A stretch of DNA of 64,000 nt from the NCBI GenBank assembly GCA_033980235.1, contig CM067077.1, positions 7,682,602-7,746,601 on the forward strand, in the 5' to 3' direction. The notes beneath the pieces were generated by a model. It was not told the DNA's origin, searched no databases, and was given only the letters and a program-made list of their open reading frames with translations. Origin of the DNA: Diadema setosum (Eukaryota > Echinodermata > Echinoidea > Diadematoida > Diadematidae). Each line of letters opens with the position of its first letter. The stretch's first letter is position 1. Shown one piece after another: positions 36,901 through 43,539 of this stretch. The position numbers and the translations under genes were made by a program.

Positions 36901-38640
36901 TTCTATCTAGGATACGGTTCTAAGAATTCGGAGAAGCCACGAATCACATCAAAGAAAATAATAATGGTATATTCTAAAGTCCGGATTTGCTCTTTAGTTG
37001 CACAGTTATACCACAAACTACACAACCTACAAAGGCGCATTTGTAGCAATGGTGATCCACTCGCATGTCAAAGGTCATGTAGAGTCATCACTGATTGTGC
37101 TTCTGTACAATTGTATTTGAAACAAAAAAAAAAAGTCAAAATCAGAGCATCTGATCCAAGCAAAAGAAGCTACAACGAACAAAGTCCTTCGCTGTCAGCA
37201 TATCCAATGCTCGTCGTTGTTGTTCACTTTAATGAGGCCATGAAAGCGACCCAGGGACAGCCATGAGTGTTGGCCAACTAATAGAATATCAAAAAGAGAG
37301 GAAGTTGGAGAAAGAAGATGAAGAAGAAAAGAAAGACAAATAGGGAGAGAAAGGGGAAAGAAGTTGGAGGTGAAAGAGAGGATCGGAGAAGAAGAAGGGA
37401 AAAAAGGTTGACGATGTGTATAAAGGAAATCTGAAGGGATTACAAAGCCTTTGCACACACGAGAATGATATACGGAGGAATTTGTTTTGTAATATACACT
37501 TCATCACAGCATGGATCGGGTCAGTTTGCGAGCAGGAGAGCCCACAAAATTAGCTCTGTAAATATCATCCCCAAAGTGACCTTTTCTTTATAGTTTAATT
37601 TTCTTTCTTTCTTTCTTTTTTATGCACATTTTCACTTCCTCCCCATGCCCGAACTTTGAGACGCTTTTATGACACCCCTTTCTTGTTTGTCCGCTCTTAA
37701 AATATGACCTGGATCACTTTTGCATGCTGGATTATTGCTTGGATGCTGCTGATTATGTTGTTATATATTTTTTCCTTTTACTCACTGTATCACGCATTAT
37801 TGGTGTGATTTATAATCCTCGTTTTTTACCCATCGCATGAAAAGATGATTAATCTACATATCATGGACGTATTATAACCATAACTTAGTACAGGGCGTAG
37901 AAACATAAATACTGGTCGCTTTATAGAATATTGCTATACAATCAAAAGGCGCATGTCGTATCCCCATCTTAAAAATTATGTTTATTATGTCTTGATGTTA
38001 TAACATAACGAAAGGTTTTGAAGTTTCTCCGCTTGGCCTAAAATAAGGTTTGGATTGCCTGAAATTAAAAGCAATGGTAATGGCAATTAACAGTAATTAC
38101 TAAGAGACAAAAGCATGGACGAGCCCGCTTGAAATACTTCGACGTTGAGTGATAAAATAATTTTCAACGGTGTTGATCCCGTGTTCAAAAGTATTGACGT
38201 GGTTTATGCCAGGTTCAGTTCTAATCAAATGCTGAATTAACGTCAGGTCCGACCAAGATCAAATCATGCTGTCGAAATGTACTCGACAGTATTATGAAAA
38301 ATACACTTTCAGAGTCAGAAAAGCGAAGTAATTTAAGTGGAATAAGTGAGTTCACCGGTGGATCATGTAAGGAGTGTGCTCTGCTGACACTGAATCTGCA
38401 GTAAAAGGCAACGTTCACTGCATACAGACGAGTAAAACTAATAAAAAGTGAACTGCACGCACGGATATAGGCAGGGCAACACCAGTATAATCAGGCCTAG
38501 GTCACAAAATAGATGCAACTCACCTCCGTAGCGTTTTTAGAATCAGCCCAGCTCTCCAGCTGATCAGCTTCCGGAACACCAGATGTTTAGCTTGCCCTCC
38601 CTGCCGGGCCACTGGAAGCGGAGTGACAGATTCCCTGTCG
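4894..38640 (-). CDS. CLCN2: ClC-2-like chloride channel gene (ClC-1/2/K branch), 3' end not in window
   Basis: This gene encodes a voltage-gated chloride channel of the plasma membrane, working as a dimer with one pore per subunit. Eighteen coding exons join in phase into 750 codons, starting at the ATG at 35510. Visible motifs are GSGIPE near residues 176-181, GKEGPFVH at 218-225 with the external gating glutamate at 220, SIEVTS near 277-282, GVFIP at 468-472 and the pore tyrosine in SIYDSI near 564. Residue 280 is Val where ClC exchangers carry the proton glutamate, so a channel rather than a Cl-/H+ antiporter is expected. CBS1 spans about 585-645. CBS2 was searched for between 1 and 4.9 kb and not recognised, so the reading is incomplete at the C-terminus. 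Vertebrate ClC-2 is about 900 residues. The closest recalled relative is ClC-2; ClC-1 is the alternative. Splice sites were chosen by eye. Confidence 0.95.
5154..5518. mobile_element. TIR element, family F (TGTGACCCGCTA), short copy
   Basis: The left end TGTGACCCGCTAAAACAAAA and right end TTTTGTTGTGGCGGGTCACA are inverted repeats. A longer relative sits at 31231-31995. Non-autonomous: no coding sequence. It lies in the intron to the right of ClC exon 19 (between exons 18 and 19). Confidence 0.85.
5519..5700. repeat. Dispersed repeat shared with 13550-13800
   Basis: Blocks such as AGACCCAG, GGTGGCCTGACT and TTGAAAACCATGA recur near 13560-13620 and, inverted, near 13765-13790. It resembles two halves of one diverged element. 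Type unknown. Confidence 0.4.
7137..7349. mobile_element. TACTGTAAAA MITE
   Basis: Ends TACTGTAAAAGTGTATATTT and CATTTCCAGTTTTACAGTA form inverted repeats around CpG-containing TTTTTGCGC blocks. It belongs to a loose superfamily with members at 20873, 27520, 40471, 54228 and 58500. Confidence 0.7.
7858..8193. repeat. Three tandem ~112-bp units next to ClC exon 18
   Basis: GGAAAACTTTCTGTA-type starts occur at 7858, 7971 and 8082 (GGAAATTTTTCTGTA), each followed by T-rich sequence and GATGAGAT-AATAGTAAGG. The array lies in the intron beginning about 45 bp past the exon 18 donor in the transcript. Confidence 0.8.
8239..8325 (-). CDS. CLCN2: ClC exon 18: CBS1-CBS2 linker, copy A of a duplicated exon
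   Basis: A strong pyrimidine tract and acceptor, CCCTCGTAG|GATAAC, plus donor AAGTCG|GTGAGT bound 87 bp (29 codons, phase 0-0). The translation has NNSPTTT followed by KRASLFGK. It does not match vertebrate ClC-2 outright. It is assigned to this gene because strand, phase and position fit and because exon 19 is its paralogue. It may be included alternatively with exon 19. Confidence 0.7.
8326..12826. other. ClC intron 17, no exon seen
   Basis: AT-rich with short homopolymers, including poly-T at 9158-9172 and poly-C/poly-A at 9360-9386. A tetranucleotide tract follows at 11744-11904. No transposon with clear ends was recognised. Confidence 0.6.
11744..11904. repeat. (TAAA)n grading into (TTAA)n microsatellite
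   Basis: AAAT tetranucleotides change to perfect AATT repeats at about 11822 and back at about 11895, suggesting one mutated unit spread by slippage. Confidence 0.95.
12827..13008 (-). CDS. CLCN2: ClC exon 17: end of CBS1 and start of linker
   Basis: Acceptor TGCGATCAG|AGTCC and donor AAGAAG|GTCAGA bound 182 bp, phase 1 to 0. It encodes [18 protein letters not shown] then an Arg-rich stretch ([16 protein letters not shown]). ClC-2 has [18 protein letters not shown] followed by RRRQHMQERR at the same place. The region is GC-rich, unlike flanking introns. Confidence 0.94.
13151..13460. mobile_element. 310-bp foldback carrying a tRNA-like sequence
   Basis: The 70-bp arms at 13151-13220 and 13391-13460 are reverse complements at roughly 80% identity with no net length difference (shared TTTTCTTCAA, GAAATTTG, ATCGCAACTGCT). 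The loop holds a tRNA-like segment. No protein coding is present. It lies in the intron just upstream (in the transcript) of exon 17. Confidence 0.8.
13262..13331 (-). pseudogene. tRNA-Gly-like sequence, probably not functional
   Basis: On the minus strand a 7-bp acceptor stem (AACCAGG/CCTGGTT) is perfect. A box A-like TAGTCTGGTGG and box B GGTTCGAGTCC are present. The anticodon stem GCTGC/GCAGT is that of tRNA-Gly(TCC). Position 33 is C instead of the invariant T, the loop reads CCGGAAA, and the T-stem has C-A and C-C mismatches. It is therefore a decayed tRNA or a tRNA-derived promoter. Confidence 0.65.
14319..14403. mobile_element. 85-bp TTAA-flanked MITE inside the retrotransposon
   Basis: Inverted ends CCTGTTGAGGAC and GTCCTCAACGGG are bounded by TTAA on both sides (14315-14318 and 14404-14407), the target duplication of piggyBac-type elements. 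The centre has the palindrome CCCGAGTATACTCGGG. Removing the element and one TTAA puts the two flanking reverse-transcriptase frames in register. Confidence 0.85.
14695..14933. repeat. (TTG)n imperfect microsatellite
   Basis: About 240 bp of TTG with TTC, GCC and ATT variants, lying inside the 3' region of the retrotransposon fragment. Open frames in all phases here are artefacts. Confidence 0.95.
15001..15134 (-). CDS. CLCN2: ClC exon 16: start of CBS domain 1
   Basis: Acceptor TATCATCAAG|GACG and donor GCACCAG|GTTAAC bound 134 bp, phase 2 to 1. It encodes [17 protein letters not shown] and [20 protein letters not shown], matching VEDIMVRDVP of ClC-2 CBS1. A retrotransposon tail in the intron begins within about 10 bp of the donor. 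Confidence 0.95.
15341..15450 (-). mobile_element. Retrotransposon 3' end, minus orientation
   Basis: TTTATTTATTCAATATTCTT followed by CCAGGGTAGCCCCATCAGTGG resembles a reversed 3' UTR and AATAAA-rich tail of a non-LTR element. Only the tail is visible. Confidence 0.4.
16136..16251 (-). CDS. CLCN2: ClC exon 15: helices Q-R and the pore tyrosine
   Basis: Acceptor CTGTTTCAG|ATTGCT and donor TCCAA|GTTAGT bound 116 bp, phase 0 to 2. It encodes [20 protein letters not shown] then [12 protein letters not shown]. The Tyr of SIYDS (residue about 564) coordinates the central chloride in ClC structures. The donor is not the GTAAGT consensus but keeps the frame with exon 16. Confidence 0.95.
16283..16390. 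mobile_element. CAGGGCCC MITE, copy 1
   Basis: Ends CAGGGCCCTCTTTTATCAAA and TTCATAAAACAGGGCCCAG are inverted. The interior AATCGATT-rich sequence matches the copy at 59377-59498. It lies about 30 bp upstream, in the transcript, of ClC exon 15. Confidence 0.75.
16553..16732. mobile_element. 180-bp pogo/Tigger-type MITE
   Basis: Perfect-looking TIRs TACAGTCAACCTTGC and GCAAGGTTGACTGTA are flanked by TA on both sides. Repeated TAAGTCGAA-type motifs fill the interior. This end sequence is typical of pogo-superfamily derivatives (TA target). Confidence 0.85.
17124..17221 (-). CDS. CLCN2: ClC exon 14: helices O-P
   Basis: Acceptor TTTCTACTCAG|GTGCTG and donor GTTATG|GTGAGA bound 98 bp, phase 1 to 0. 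It encodes [20 protein letters not shown] then [13 protein letters not shown], closely matching the dimer-interface helices of ClC-2. Confidence 0.95.
17832..18012 (-). CDS. CLCN2: ClC exon 13: helices M-N with GVFIP
   Basis: Donor GTGGTCG|GTGAGT at 17832 and a weak acceptor, ATTAAAACAAG|TTCTGG, at 18012 bound 181 bp, phase 0 to 1. It encodes [19 protein letters not shown] and [16 protein letters not shown], with the chloride-binding GxFxP motif. The polypyrimidine tract is poor, and a 0.5-kb (TAC)n tract lies about 85 bp upstream in the transcript. Confidence 0.96.
18097..18630. repeat. ~530-bp (GTA)n / (TAC)n microsatellite
   Basis: Imperfect AGT trinucleotide with scattered GAA, AAT and GGA units. 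In the ClC transcript it reads (ACU)n, about 85 bp upstream of the exon 13 acceptor. Long poly-Ser, poly-Val and poly-Leu frames here are not genes. Confidence 0.95.
19053..19196 (-). CDS. CLCN2: ClC exon 12: K-L loop and helix L
   Basis: Acceptor TCTGCTCAG|TTGACT and donor ATGGAG|GTGAGT bound 144 bp, phase 0-0. It encodes [15 protein letters not shown], an acidic extracellular loop, then [15 protein letters not shown]. The NTT is a possible N-glycosylation sequon in the loop. The last residue is Glu where human ClC-2 has Lys (LMKFW). Confidence 0.94.
19325..19475 (+). mobile_element. tRNA-derived SINE
   Basis: Box A-like TGGCATCGTGG at 19334 and box B-like AGTTCGAATCC at 19377-19387 are spaced as in tRNA genes. 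The following CCTTGGACAAGACACTTTTA block is a common SINE body motif in marine invertebrates. It lies in the intron upstream of exon 12. Confidence 0.7.
19825..19909 (-). CDS. CLCN2: ClC exon 11: helix K
   Basis: Acceptor GTCTTTCAG|CCGTT and donor GGAGAG|GTAAGT bound 85 bp, phase 2 to 0. It encodes [18 protein letters not shown] then GLGQFMAGE, corresponding to FPPGFGQFMAGQ of ClC-2. Confidence 0.94.
19978..20056. mobile_element. Short TTAA MITE
   Basis: TTAACCCCTTGCCAATGAG and GAGCAATGGGTTAA are imperfect inverted ends with TTAA borders, like the element at 14319. A similar CCCTTTCTGTGCC/CACAAAGGG pair lies near 14103-14200. Confidence 0.5.
20696..20797 (-). CDS. CLCN2: ClC exon 10: helix J
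   Basis: Acceptor CTTTTCAG|TGTGG and donor AAGAA|GTAAGT bound 102 bp, phase 2 to 2. It encodes [19 protein letters not shown] and a basic tail with [10 protein letters not shown], matching [15 protein letters not shown] of human ClC-2. Confidence 0.95.
20873..21085. mobile_element. TACTGTAT MITE, CpG-decayed copy
   Basis: It aligns with 40471-40717 over CTCTGATCCCAACATAAATG, TGACAAGCACTCATATATTT and GTTGGGAAGTACCAATTCG. The TTTCGCGAA blocks of that copy appear here as TTTTGCAAA. The right end is lost in a TA repeat. Confidence 0.75.
21523..21607 (-). CDS. CLCN2: ClC exon 9: H-I linker
   Basis: Acceptor TGTACACAG|AGACTA and donor ATCGG|GTAAGC bound 85 bp, phase 1 to 2. It encodes [18 protein letters not shown] then [11 protein letters not shown], near-identical in layout to ClC-2 ([15 protein letters not shown]). 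Confidence 0.94.
21775..22867. mobile_element. TIR element family E (TGTGACC..GCATCACAAA) with a nested insertion
   Basis: The ends CGTAACCCTGCATCACAAAG and TTTTGTGACATAGGGTCACA are inverted. Interior blocks (GGGCAGATTCTGAAAGAGCA; ACTCAAAACAGGTGAAA) match 32811-33537 in the opposite orientation. The excess length of about 370 bp is accounted for by the foldback at 21984-22374. Confidence 0.8.
21984..22374. mobile_element. TTAA-bounded foldback, copy A
   Basis: TTAAAGGGACTGTACAGTAC at the left mirrors CTGTACACACCCTTTAA at the right. The inverted similarity continues through GGCTGAGATATCC and GGATATCTCAGCC to the centre. Three relatives lie at 30959, 39848 and 43147. Non-coding. Confidence 0.85.
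23907..24111 (-). CDS. CLCN2: ClC exon 8: helices G-H
   Basis: Acceptor TTCACATAG|AACGAG and donor GATGAAG|GTTGGG bound 205 bp, phase 0 to 1. It encodes [20 protein letters not shown], then VLFSIEVTS and NYWRGFFGA. In exchangers the residue after SIE/SLE is a second glutamate used for proton transfer; here it is Val 280, as in ClC channels. Confidence 0.97.
25224..25301 (-). CDS. CLCN2: ClC exon 7: GPFVH, helix F
   Basis: Acceptor CTACTTCCAG|GGGCCG and donor TTTGAG|GTGAGT bound 78 bp (26 codons, phase 0-0). It encodes [20 protein letters not shown], the conserved pore-lining helix F after the gating glutamate. This is the shortest exon of the gene. Confidence 0.95.
25838..25897. repeat. (TTTC)n microsatellite
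   Basis: Perfect TTTC units with one interruption, after a poly-T run. Confidence 0.95.
26233..26366 (-). CDS. CLCN2: ClC exon 6: GSGIPE loop through GKE
   Basis: Acceptor TTATCAG|GTTCTGG and donor AAAGAA|GTAAGT bound 134 bp, phase 1 to 0. It carries the chloride-coordinating GSGIPEMK motif, helix E ([12 protein letters not shown]) and ends exactly after GKE, whose glutamate (residue 220) is the extracellular fast gate in ClC proteins. The GKEGP signature is thus divided by an intron. Confidence 0.97.
26866..27015. mobile_element. Possible Tigger-like fragment
   Basis: GGCAAACCCCATTGTGATAACGAG and TTACAGCGAGGTATCACTGTG-type repeats resemble the interior of pogo-derived elements. The ends are not clear. 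Confidence 0.35.
27298..27426 (-). CDS. CLCN2: ClC exon 5: helices B-C and start of the Ser/Gly pore loop
   Basis: Acceptor TTTACCAG|CCCAAG and donor GCCATTG|GTAAGT bound 129 bp, phase 1 to 1. It encodes [20 protein letters not shown] followed by HLVSPHAI, leading into the GSGIPE selectivity loop, whose first glycine codon is split across the next intron. Confidence 0.96.
27500..27665 (-). mobile_element. TTCGCGAA MITE fragment, minus orientation
   Basis: CACGGCATGAAATTTCTACG, TACACAAGAACTTTC and TCGCGAATTTCGCGAAAT match the element at 58500-58710 in reverse. It lies in intron 4. Confidence 0.7.
28374..28505 (-). CDS. CLCN2: ClC exon 4: first membrane helices
   Basis: Acceptor TTTTTACAG|CATCAC and donor CAGACAG|GTATGA bound 132 bp, phase 1 to 1. 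The translation contains [20 protein letters not shown] then FALDYTI, matching helices A-B of ClC-2 (residues about 89-132). Confidence 0.95.
29140..29278 (-). CDS. CLCN2: ClC exon 3: cytosolic N-terminal segment
   Basis: Acceptor ACTTGTAG|ATGCATGG and donor TGTAAAG|GTATAG bound 139 bp. It encodes [20 protein letters not shown] onwards, aligning with the YGRYTQDLGAFAKEEAARI stretch of human ClC-2. The end is rich in Arg/Glu and closes with paired cysteines (CHRCK). In ClC-2 this cytosolic region modulates gating by volume and voltage. Ends in phase 1. Confidence 0.93.
30266..30430. mobile_element. hAT-like MITE, 165 bp
   Basis: The ends CAGGGCTCCACACTAAC and AGTGTCGAGCCCTG are inverted and flanked on both sides by GTTTAGT, a target duplication close to the 8 bp of hAT elements. 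The interior has repeated TTGGTGGCCCGA blocks. Confidence 0.85.
30959..32125. mobile_element. TTAA-bounded foldback, copy B, interrupted
   Basis: The left half (TTAAAGGCATTGTATAGTTT) and right half (ATATCACCCCTTTAA) match the family. They are split at 31230/31996 by element F. Without the insert the length would be about 400 bp, as in the other copies. Confidence 0.8.
31231..31995. mobile_element. TIR element, family F, long copy nested in foldback B
   Basis: TGTGACCCGCTACAACAAAA at the left is inverted at the right as TTTTGTTGTAGCGGGTCACA. The interior is GC-rich around 31480-31680 and non-coding. The flanks read CATTAAA and AATAAG, consistent with an insertion into CATTAAATAAG with a 2-bp AA duplication. 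Confidence 0.85.
32811..33537. mobile_element. TIR element family E, uninterrupted copy
   Basis: TGTGACCTTGCATCACAAAA and TTTTGTGATGCAGGGTCACA are inverted ends, 727 bp apart. A tail of another copy (TTTTGTGATGCAGGGTTACA) lies at about 26156-26175. No transposase was found. Confidence 0.85.
33861..33948. repeat. (AAT)n microsatellite
   Basis: About 29 AAT units, with a (ATT)n partner at 34207-34253 in opposite sense; together they flank the 33950-34205 GC-richer segment. Confidence 0.95.
34104..34473 (+). promoter_or_regulatory. Candidate internal promoter in ClC intron 2 with possible antisense first exon
   Basis: Within intron 2 there is an AAAATGGCGA (YY1-type) motif at 34104-34113 and NRF1-type palindromes TGCGCATGCG at 34152-34161 and TGCGCATGCA at 34329-34338. 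A CpG-richer stretch then ends in a consensus donor, TTCACTG|GTAAGT, at 34473 on the plus strand. This would start a transcript antisense to the channel. No downstream plus-strand exon was identified. Confidence 0.35.
35385..35540 (-). CDS. CLCN2: ClC exon 2: start codon and cytosolic N-terminus
   Basis: The acceptor CTTTGACAG|ATACC begins the exon at 35540 and the donor CTTTG|GTAAGA ends it at 35385. The first ATG is at 35508-35510 (MAASRLARQ). The frame above it is open but the upstream exon has no ATG, so this start is chosen. It gives 42 codons: a charged Gln/Lys-rich N-terminus ending in MEYEQTL, which matches the YEQTL motif in the N-terminus of vertebrate ClC-2. Ends in phase 0. Confidence 0.85.
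35541..38523. other. ClC intron 1 (3 kb)
   Basis: Unremarkable AT-rich DNA with a (CA)n at 36541-36565 and a purine-rich stretch at 37290-37410. No exon or transposon with clear ends was recognised. Confidence 0.6.
38524..38640 (-). other. Putative non-coding exon 1 (5' UTR) of the ClC gene
   Basis: A GC-richer stretch ends in a consensus donor, GGAG|GTGAGT, with the last exon base at 38524. It contains no ATG in any frame on the minus strand, so it would be wholly untranslated. A TATA-like box lies just upstream at 38658-38666. The right boundary (transcription start) is estimated at about 30 bp from that box, not observed. Its link to exon 2, 3 kb away, is inferred from the good acceptor there. 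Confidence 0.55.
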
Positions 38641-38655
38641 CACACCGCGGCTCTT

Positions 38656-38668
38656 GGTATATTATACC
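38656..38668 (-). promoter_or_regulatory. TATA-like core promoter of the ClC gene
   Basis: The palindrome GGTATATTATACC gives TATAATATA on the minus strand, about 20-30 bp upstream of a GC-rich segment ending in a strong splice donor. Position and orientation fit a TATA-driven start near 38630. No expression evidence is available from sequence alone. Confidence 0.4.
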
Positions 38669-39423
38669 ACTGAGTTTATGATGGCAACTTTATACCACCG
38701 GTGTCCCAAGTAAACCAAACTAAGTGGTTGTTGCATACAGACCTCGGTCATTGCTCATTTCTAAACACACACTCAGCAGGAACCGCTGCTTTTCTCCTCT
38801 TGTCACCTCATCGCCATTACGTCTATTCTCTGCAGAAGACTTCGAAAATACAACCGGCATATCCTGTAATAATTCCTGCGAGCTTCGCATGAAACGCGTT
38901 GTATTTCAGACAGAGCATGTGATAGATAATACAGGCCAATACCAAAGTCATTTCACACATGACGTGATGCGTTTTGACTTCGCTCGAAGTGTTGAATGGT
39001 ATATCCCTTGTAACAATAACGGTTATATTTAAGCGGTTGTTCAGACATTAAATGGTTTTATGGCCTCCTATCAAATCCCGCTTTCCACTCTAAGTTCATC
39101 TCCGAGATTGGAGATAATATGTATTTAATTTCTATACAGTATTATAGTTTGGGAGATAAGGAACGCATGTCTTCTCCATCTTCTCAAAATAATGTTTCCA
39201 ATATTTTGCTCTGTATATACGCATTCCTCTATCACCAACCACCCAACCACCTCCTCCCCAATCCCCTCTCTCCCTGCTTAAGACAGAGAAAGGGTGTGTC
39301 ATGTCAAATAAAAATATGATATACCAATATCAATAGCTACATCCGTTACTCAGCTGCACGTACTCTTATTGATTACGCCGGTACCCGGTTCGAGCCCCTT
39401 GGCTAGCTTGTGCTTCCAGGGCG

Positions 39424-39455
<32 letters not shown>

Positions 39456-39847
39456 GGGGGGGGGGGGAGTGGTAAGGAGAATACACACGCAGCAAACATA
39501 TTTTAATTCATAACGTTAAAAATATTCCTTGCAATGTTACGAGTGAGATATCACTGGAAATGTTTCATTTTGTTCTATGATCTGATAATCGACTTTCTTA
39601 AATTTCTTTATTTTCTTTATGACGGCACTTGACCCGTCTTACGGTCAAACTCTCTATGGTATTATTTGCTATGGTGGTAGTTGAACGGATCCGTAATCCT
39701 CTTCTGAAATATTATTCACCCCTGAACGTTTTTACAATACATAATGCACTGATGTCTGACTGCACAGCCGGGCGTCACAGCGACTCATTTGCGTATGTAC
39801 CCTGAGCCTAAAACCGGAGATAACCAGTTGGACATCACCGTGGCGTG

Positions 39848-40253
39848 TTAAAAGGATGGGGATAGTTTTGGTTGATATGGGCTTCATAAGTTCCCAGCCT
39901 TTTTTTCATGAGATGATGAGAAACCTGTCATGAAAATATGGAAAAAAAAAACAACATACAATTTGAAAAGGAATTCAAAGTTCATTTGATGAAAACTTAG
40001 TTTTCAAATGACTGTATATCTAGAAACAATTAAGGAGTTCCTATAAAAGGTGGGACCCACCTTTTATTAGGACGACTTTGTTTTACTTTGTTCTTGGATA
40101 TCTCAGCCATTTCAAAATCGATTTTCATTAAATAAACTTTGAATACATATAAATTGTATGCTCTTTGATATTTCTCAAGTGGTTTTTTGATTATCTCACA
40201 AAAAGTTAAAATCTGAATCCCCTATCTCACCCAAATCTAGACCATCCCTTTAA
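39848..40253. mobile_element. TTAA-bounded foldback, copy C
   Basis: The left end TTAAAAGGATGGGGATAGTT and right end TCTAGACCATCCCTTTAA are inverted. The centre GGTGGGACCCACC is a perfect palindrome. Confidence 0.85.
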
Positions 40254-40470
40254 AGCGGTTGTGTTTACAAGGGCATGTTTCCAGCGTTTGGGCTGCCAGT
40301 TAGCCGCTGGTTTCCGATTAAGGATGGCTACAGTTGAGGGGAAAAATAAACGTCACTTGGACGGATGGTCTGACAAAGATAGATCCTGATTACGACAAAT
40401 ATCATTGACAGGTATACGGCCATGGAAAATGAATACACAGACGGACAGACAGACAAACAGGACATTATAT

Positions 40471-40717
40471 TACTGTATTATAGGCCGAATATTTCGCGAG
40501 CTTTTTATTTTCGCGAATTTCGCGAGTCAGGCGCTATTCGCGAAATTAAAGACACACGAAAATAATGACTCTGATCCCCATATGAATGTGACGCACACGT
40601 ATATGCATTTCTCCGATCAGTACTCCACGATCTCGAATTTATCCACTCGCGAAATCGTCGGGAAGTCCCAATTCGCGAAAATTGAGACTCGCGAAATACA
40701 TGGCGTCTATAACAGTA
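40471..40717. mobile_element. TACTGTAT MITE, CpG-intact copy
   Basis: TIRs TACTGTATTATAGGCCGAAT and TGGCGTCTATAACAGTA enclose repeated TTCGCGAA palindromes. This is the best-preserved member of the family in the window (247 bp). Confidence 0.85.
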
Positions 40718-41305
40718 ATAGTAGATAGGTAGAGTGAAGGAATGCAAACTTCTTGATAACGGTGAATATTTACGAAAGTATGTTACTATAATTAATCATG
40801 AAGTATCGTTGACCTGGTATGCCGACATCGCAGTATAGAGTTCCATAGAGAGGGGACATTGTTACGTGATCATCCAAGGATTTAGAAGTGCATACGTCTG
40901 CTCAAAAATCACCCATAACGTAAAATTATGCTTGGTGAAGAAAGTGGAAAGAGACTGCGTCGGAATGATTGATAATCACACGACACTGGTCATATTTCAC
41001 CTTTTTACGCACCGCAAATAGATTCTAATGTTATAAACTTTAGTGTGTCTATCATGTCAATTCTTTTTTTTTTTTTTTATTTGCTCAACACACACACGTT
41101 TTGTTTTCTTTAGTCTGTTCTCGTAGAGGGCGCTCTCATCATCATCAACCTGGGGACATCGGAAAGGTTAAACCGTGGTAAAGTTACTATCGTGAGAAGA
41201 TGTTTTAAAATATTAAAGGATCTCCTTACTTTCTGAATTAACAGTGCTCTCTCACTCCCACCTCCCTCCCTCTTCCTCTCCCCCCTCCCCTCTCCCTCTC
41301 TCTTT

Positions 41306-41519
41306 GTAGATATTGATAGATATAGATAGATAATAGTAAATAGATAGATAGATAGAGAGAGAGATAGAGAGAGATATATAGATATATTGATTATAATACC
41401 ATAGATAGATCAAATAGAAAGATAGAAAGATAGATAGGTAGATGGAAGGATAGACCGATGGAGATAGATGGATGATTATAGATAGATAGATAGATGGATA
41501 GATAGATAGATAGATAGAT

Positions 41520-41579
<60 letters not shown>

Positions 41580-41583
41580 GATG
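41306..41583. repeat. (GATA)n microsatellite
   Basis: About 280 bp, imperfect at the left and nearly pure TAGA at the right, preceded by a C/T-rich run. Confidence 0.95.
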
Positions 41584-43146
41584 GATAGTATACAGGTATC
41601 TATTATATAGAATATGTAGAATAATAATTATCTCACACAACTGTAACCTTTAAACTTTTTCGAATGAACATATAAAATTGCACAATTACATTTTACAGTG
41701 AAAAAAAAGACTTCAAAAGCAAGTTTCTTGACAAAAAAAAGAGGGGGTCCGTGGCGGAGTTGCCTTCGGGTTAAAAGGGGTACACAAGTTGACGTCGTAC
41801 TCTGCAGTAAGTTAGGAATCTCTACTTCAACAGAACTAGTACACCTGTAAAGAAGATAGTAGTATGATGTTCACGACATGCAGTTTGGACATGTAGCATT
41901 AAAAGTTAATTGACTGTCAAGCTCAAACTTTGTCGTCCAGTATACTATATTTCAGTATAAGATTGTTTCCGCAACAAAAATGTGTAAGTATTGCTGGCTA
42001 TGCTGTACGTCATGTTCACTTCAACAAAATGATTGAACTATAGTAGCGATAAGCAAGAATAACAACAACAACATCATCATCATCATCATCATCTTTATCA
42101 TCAATAACAGCAAGAAATTTTAGACTAGTTTTAATCAATATTAATAGAGAGAGGGGGAGATCGGGAGGGAGAGAAGAAAAGACAAAGAGAAGAGACTTCA
42201 CGACCAGGTGATTTACCGGTAATTAAACTAACATTTTGCTCCTGCGACAATAAGGGGGGCGGTGCAACATAATGCTAACCCACACAATAGTCATTAATGT
42301 TTATCCCATCTCCACTTTCATAACTTCCAGAAGAGTACGGGTTATATTATGATGAATCAGAATCACTTAATTTTCAGATGAAAAAGTCTGCTCACTCTTC
42401 ACATTTAGATCTTTTTCAGACGCCCTAATGGTGCTGGTCGCCATCTTGAAAAGTGTGGCTTAGCACTATATTATTCCTGTTTATAAGATGTGATTATTTT
42501 TCGGGGCAAAAAGGTGCCTGCATCAATAGACCCACTAATTGATCATTTCAAGATGATATTTTTATGGATTATATGATTCAGGATGACGTAAATGCATGTA
42601 ACTCATTTTCACAAAAGTGTGGATTAACGCTATATTGCACCGACCCTCTCAATTGTCTCATAAGCCAAAACGTAAATTCTAGGTACAAACATAACACTAA
42701 CCTTAATCCTAATCCTCACATGAAACTAAATCTAAACCCCTATCACAAGCCCAACCATGTAAACCCTTATAAGTCTTTGGAGGAAATAAGACAGGAACAA
42801 CTGTCGTCGGAGCAAATGTCGTGTCACCGATACACCAAGCTTGCTAAAAATGTCACTTTGACTCATTCAGGAACTCATGTCGAATATTATATTGATTCTA
42901 CTGTAAAAATTCAGTAATGCATGAACATATACTTAACTATACTCTTAAAATCGTAAGGGTATTAATAAAGGATGACTGTGTAGTTAGAAAAAGTATTAAA
43001 TTATTTTAGAACACTACTATAAGGCATTGCACTTGGTATTGGTGACTTAACGCTCTCAGTTGGTCTTGACAATGTTTGGCCGCAACTAATGCGAAAAAGA
43101 CGTGAAGTATTCAGAACATATTTTTTGAAAATAATTATTTTCTTTA

Positions 43147-43539
43147 TTAAAGGGACTATGCAGTTCTTGTTGAAGTGAGGATTTGACTTTTTATATTTTG
43201 CGAGATATTTAGAAACCACTCTATGAGATGTCAAAGAGCATGCAATTTCTAAGGGGTCAAAAGTTTTTGATGAAAATCGGTTTTGAAATGGCTGAGATAT
43301 CCAAATACAAGGTGAAACAAAGAGATCCTAATTAAAGGCGTGGCCTGTTGTCTTTTATTATTATCGGGTTTTTTTTTTATATCTCGGCCATTTGAAAACC
43401 AATTTTCATCATGATAAACGTTGGATCCTTCTTAAAATTTTACGCTCTTTCATATTTCATGAGAGGTTTCTCATTAATTTGTCCGTTAGAGATGTAAACC
43501 TTAATCCTCCCCTCGACCAGTACTGTAAAGTCAATTTAA
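43147..43539. mobile_element. TTAA-bounded foldback, copy D
   Basis: It begins TTAAAGGGACTATGCAGTTC and ends CGACCAGTACTGTAAAG then TTTAA. Internal GGCTGAGATATCC and ATATCTCGGCC arms match copy A. It sits 350 bp from the CpG-rich promoter at 43.9 kb. Confidence 0.8.
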
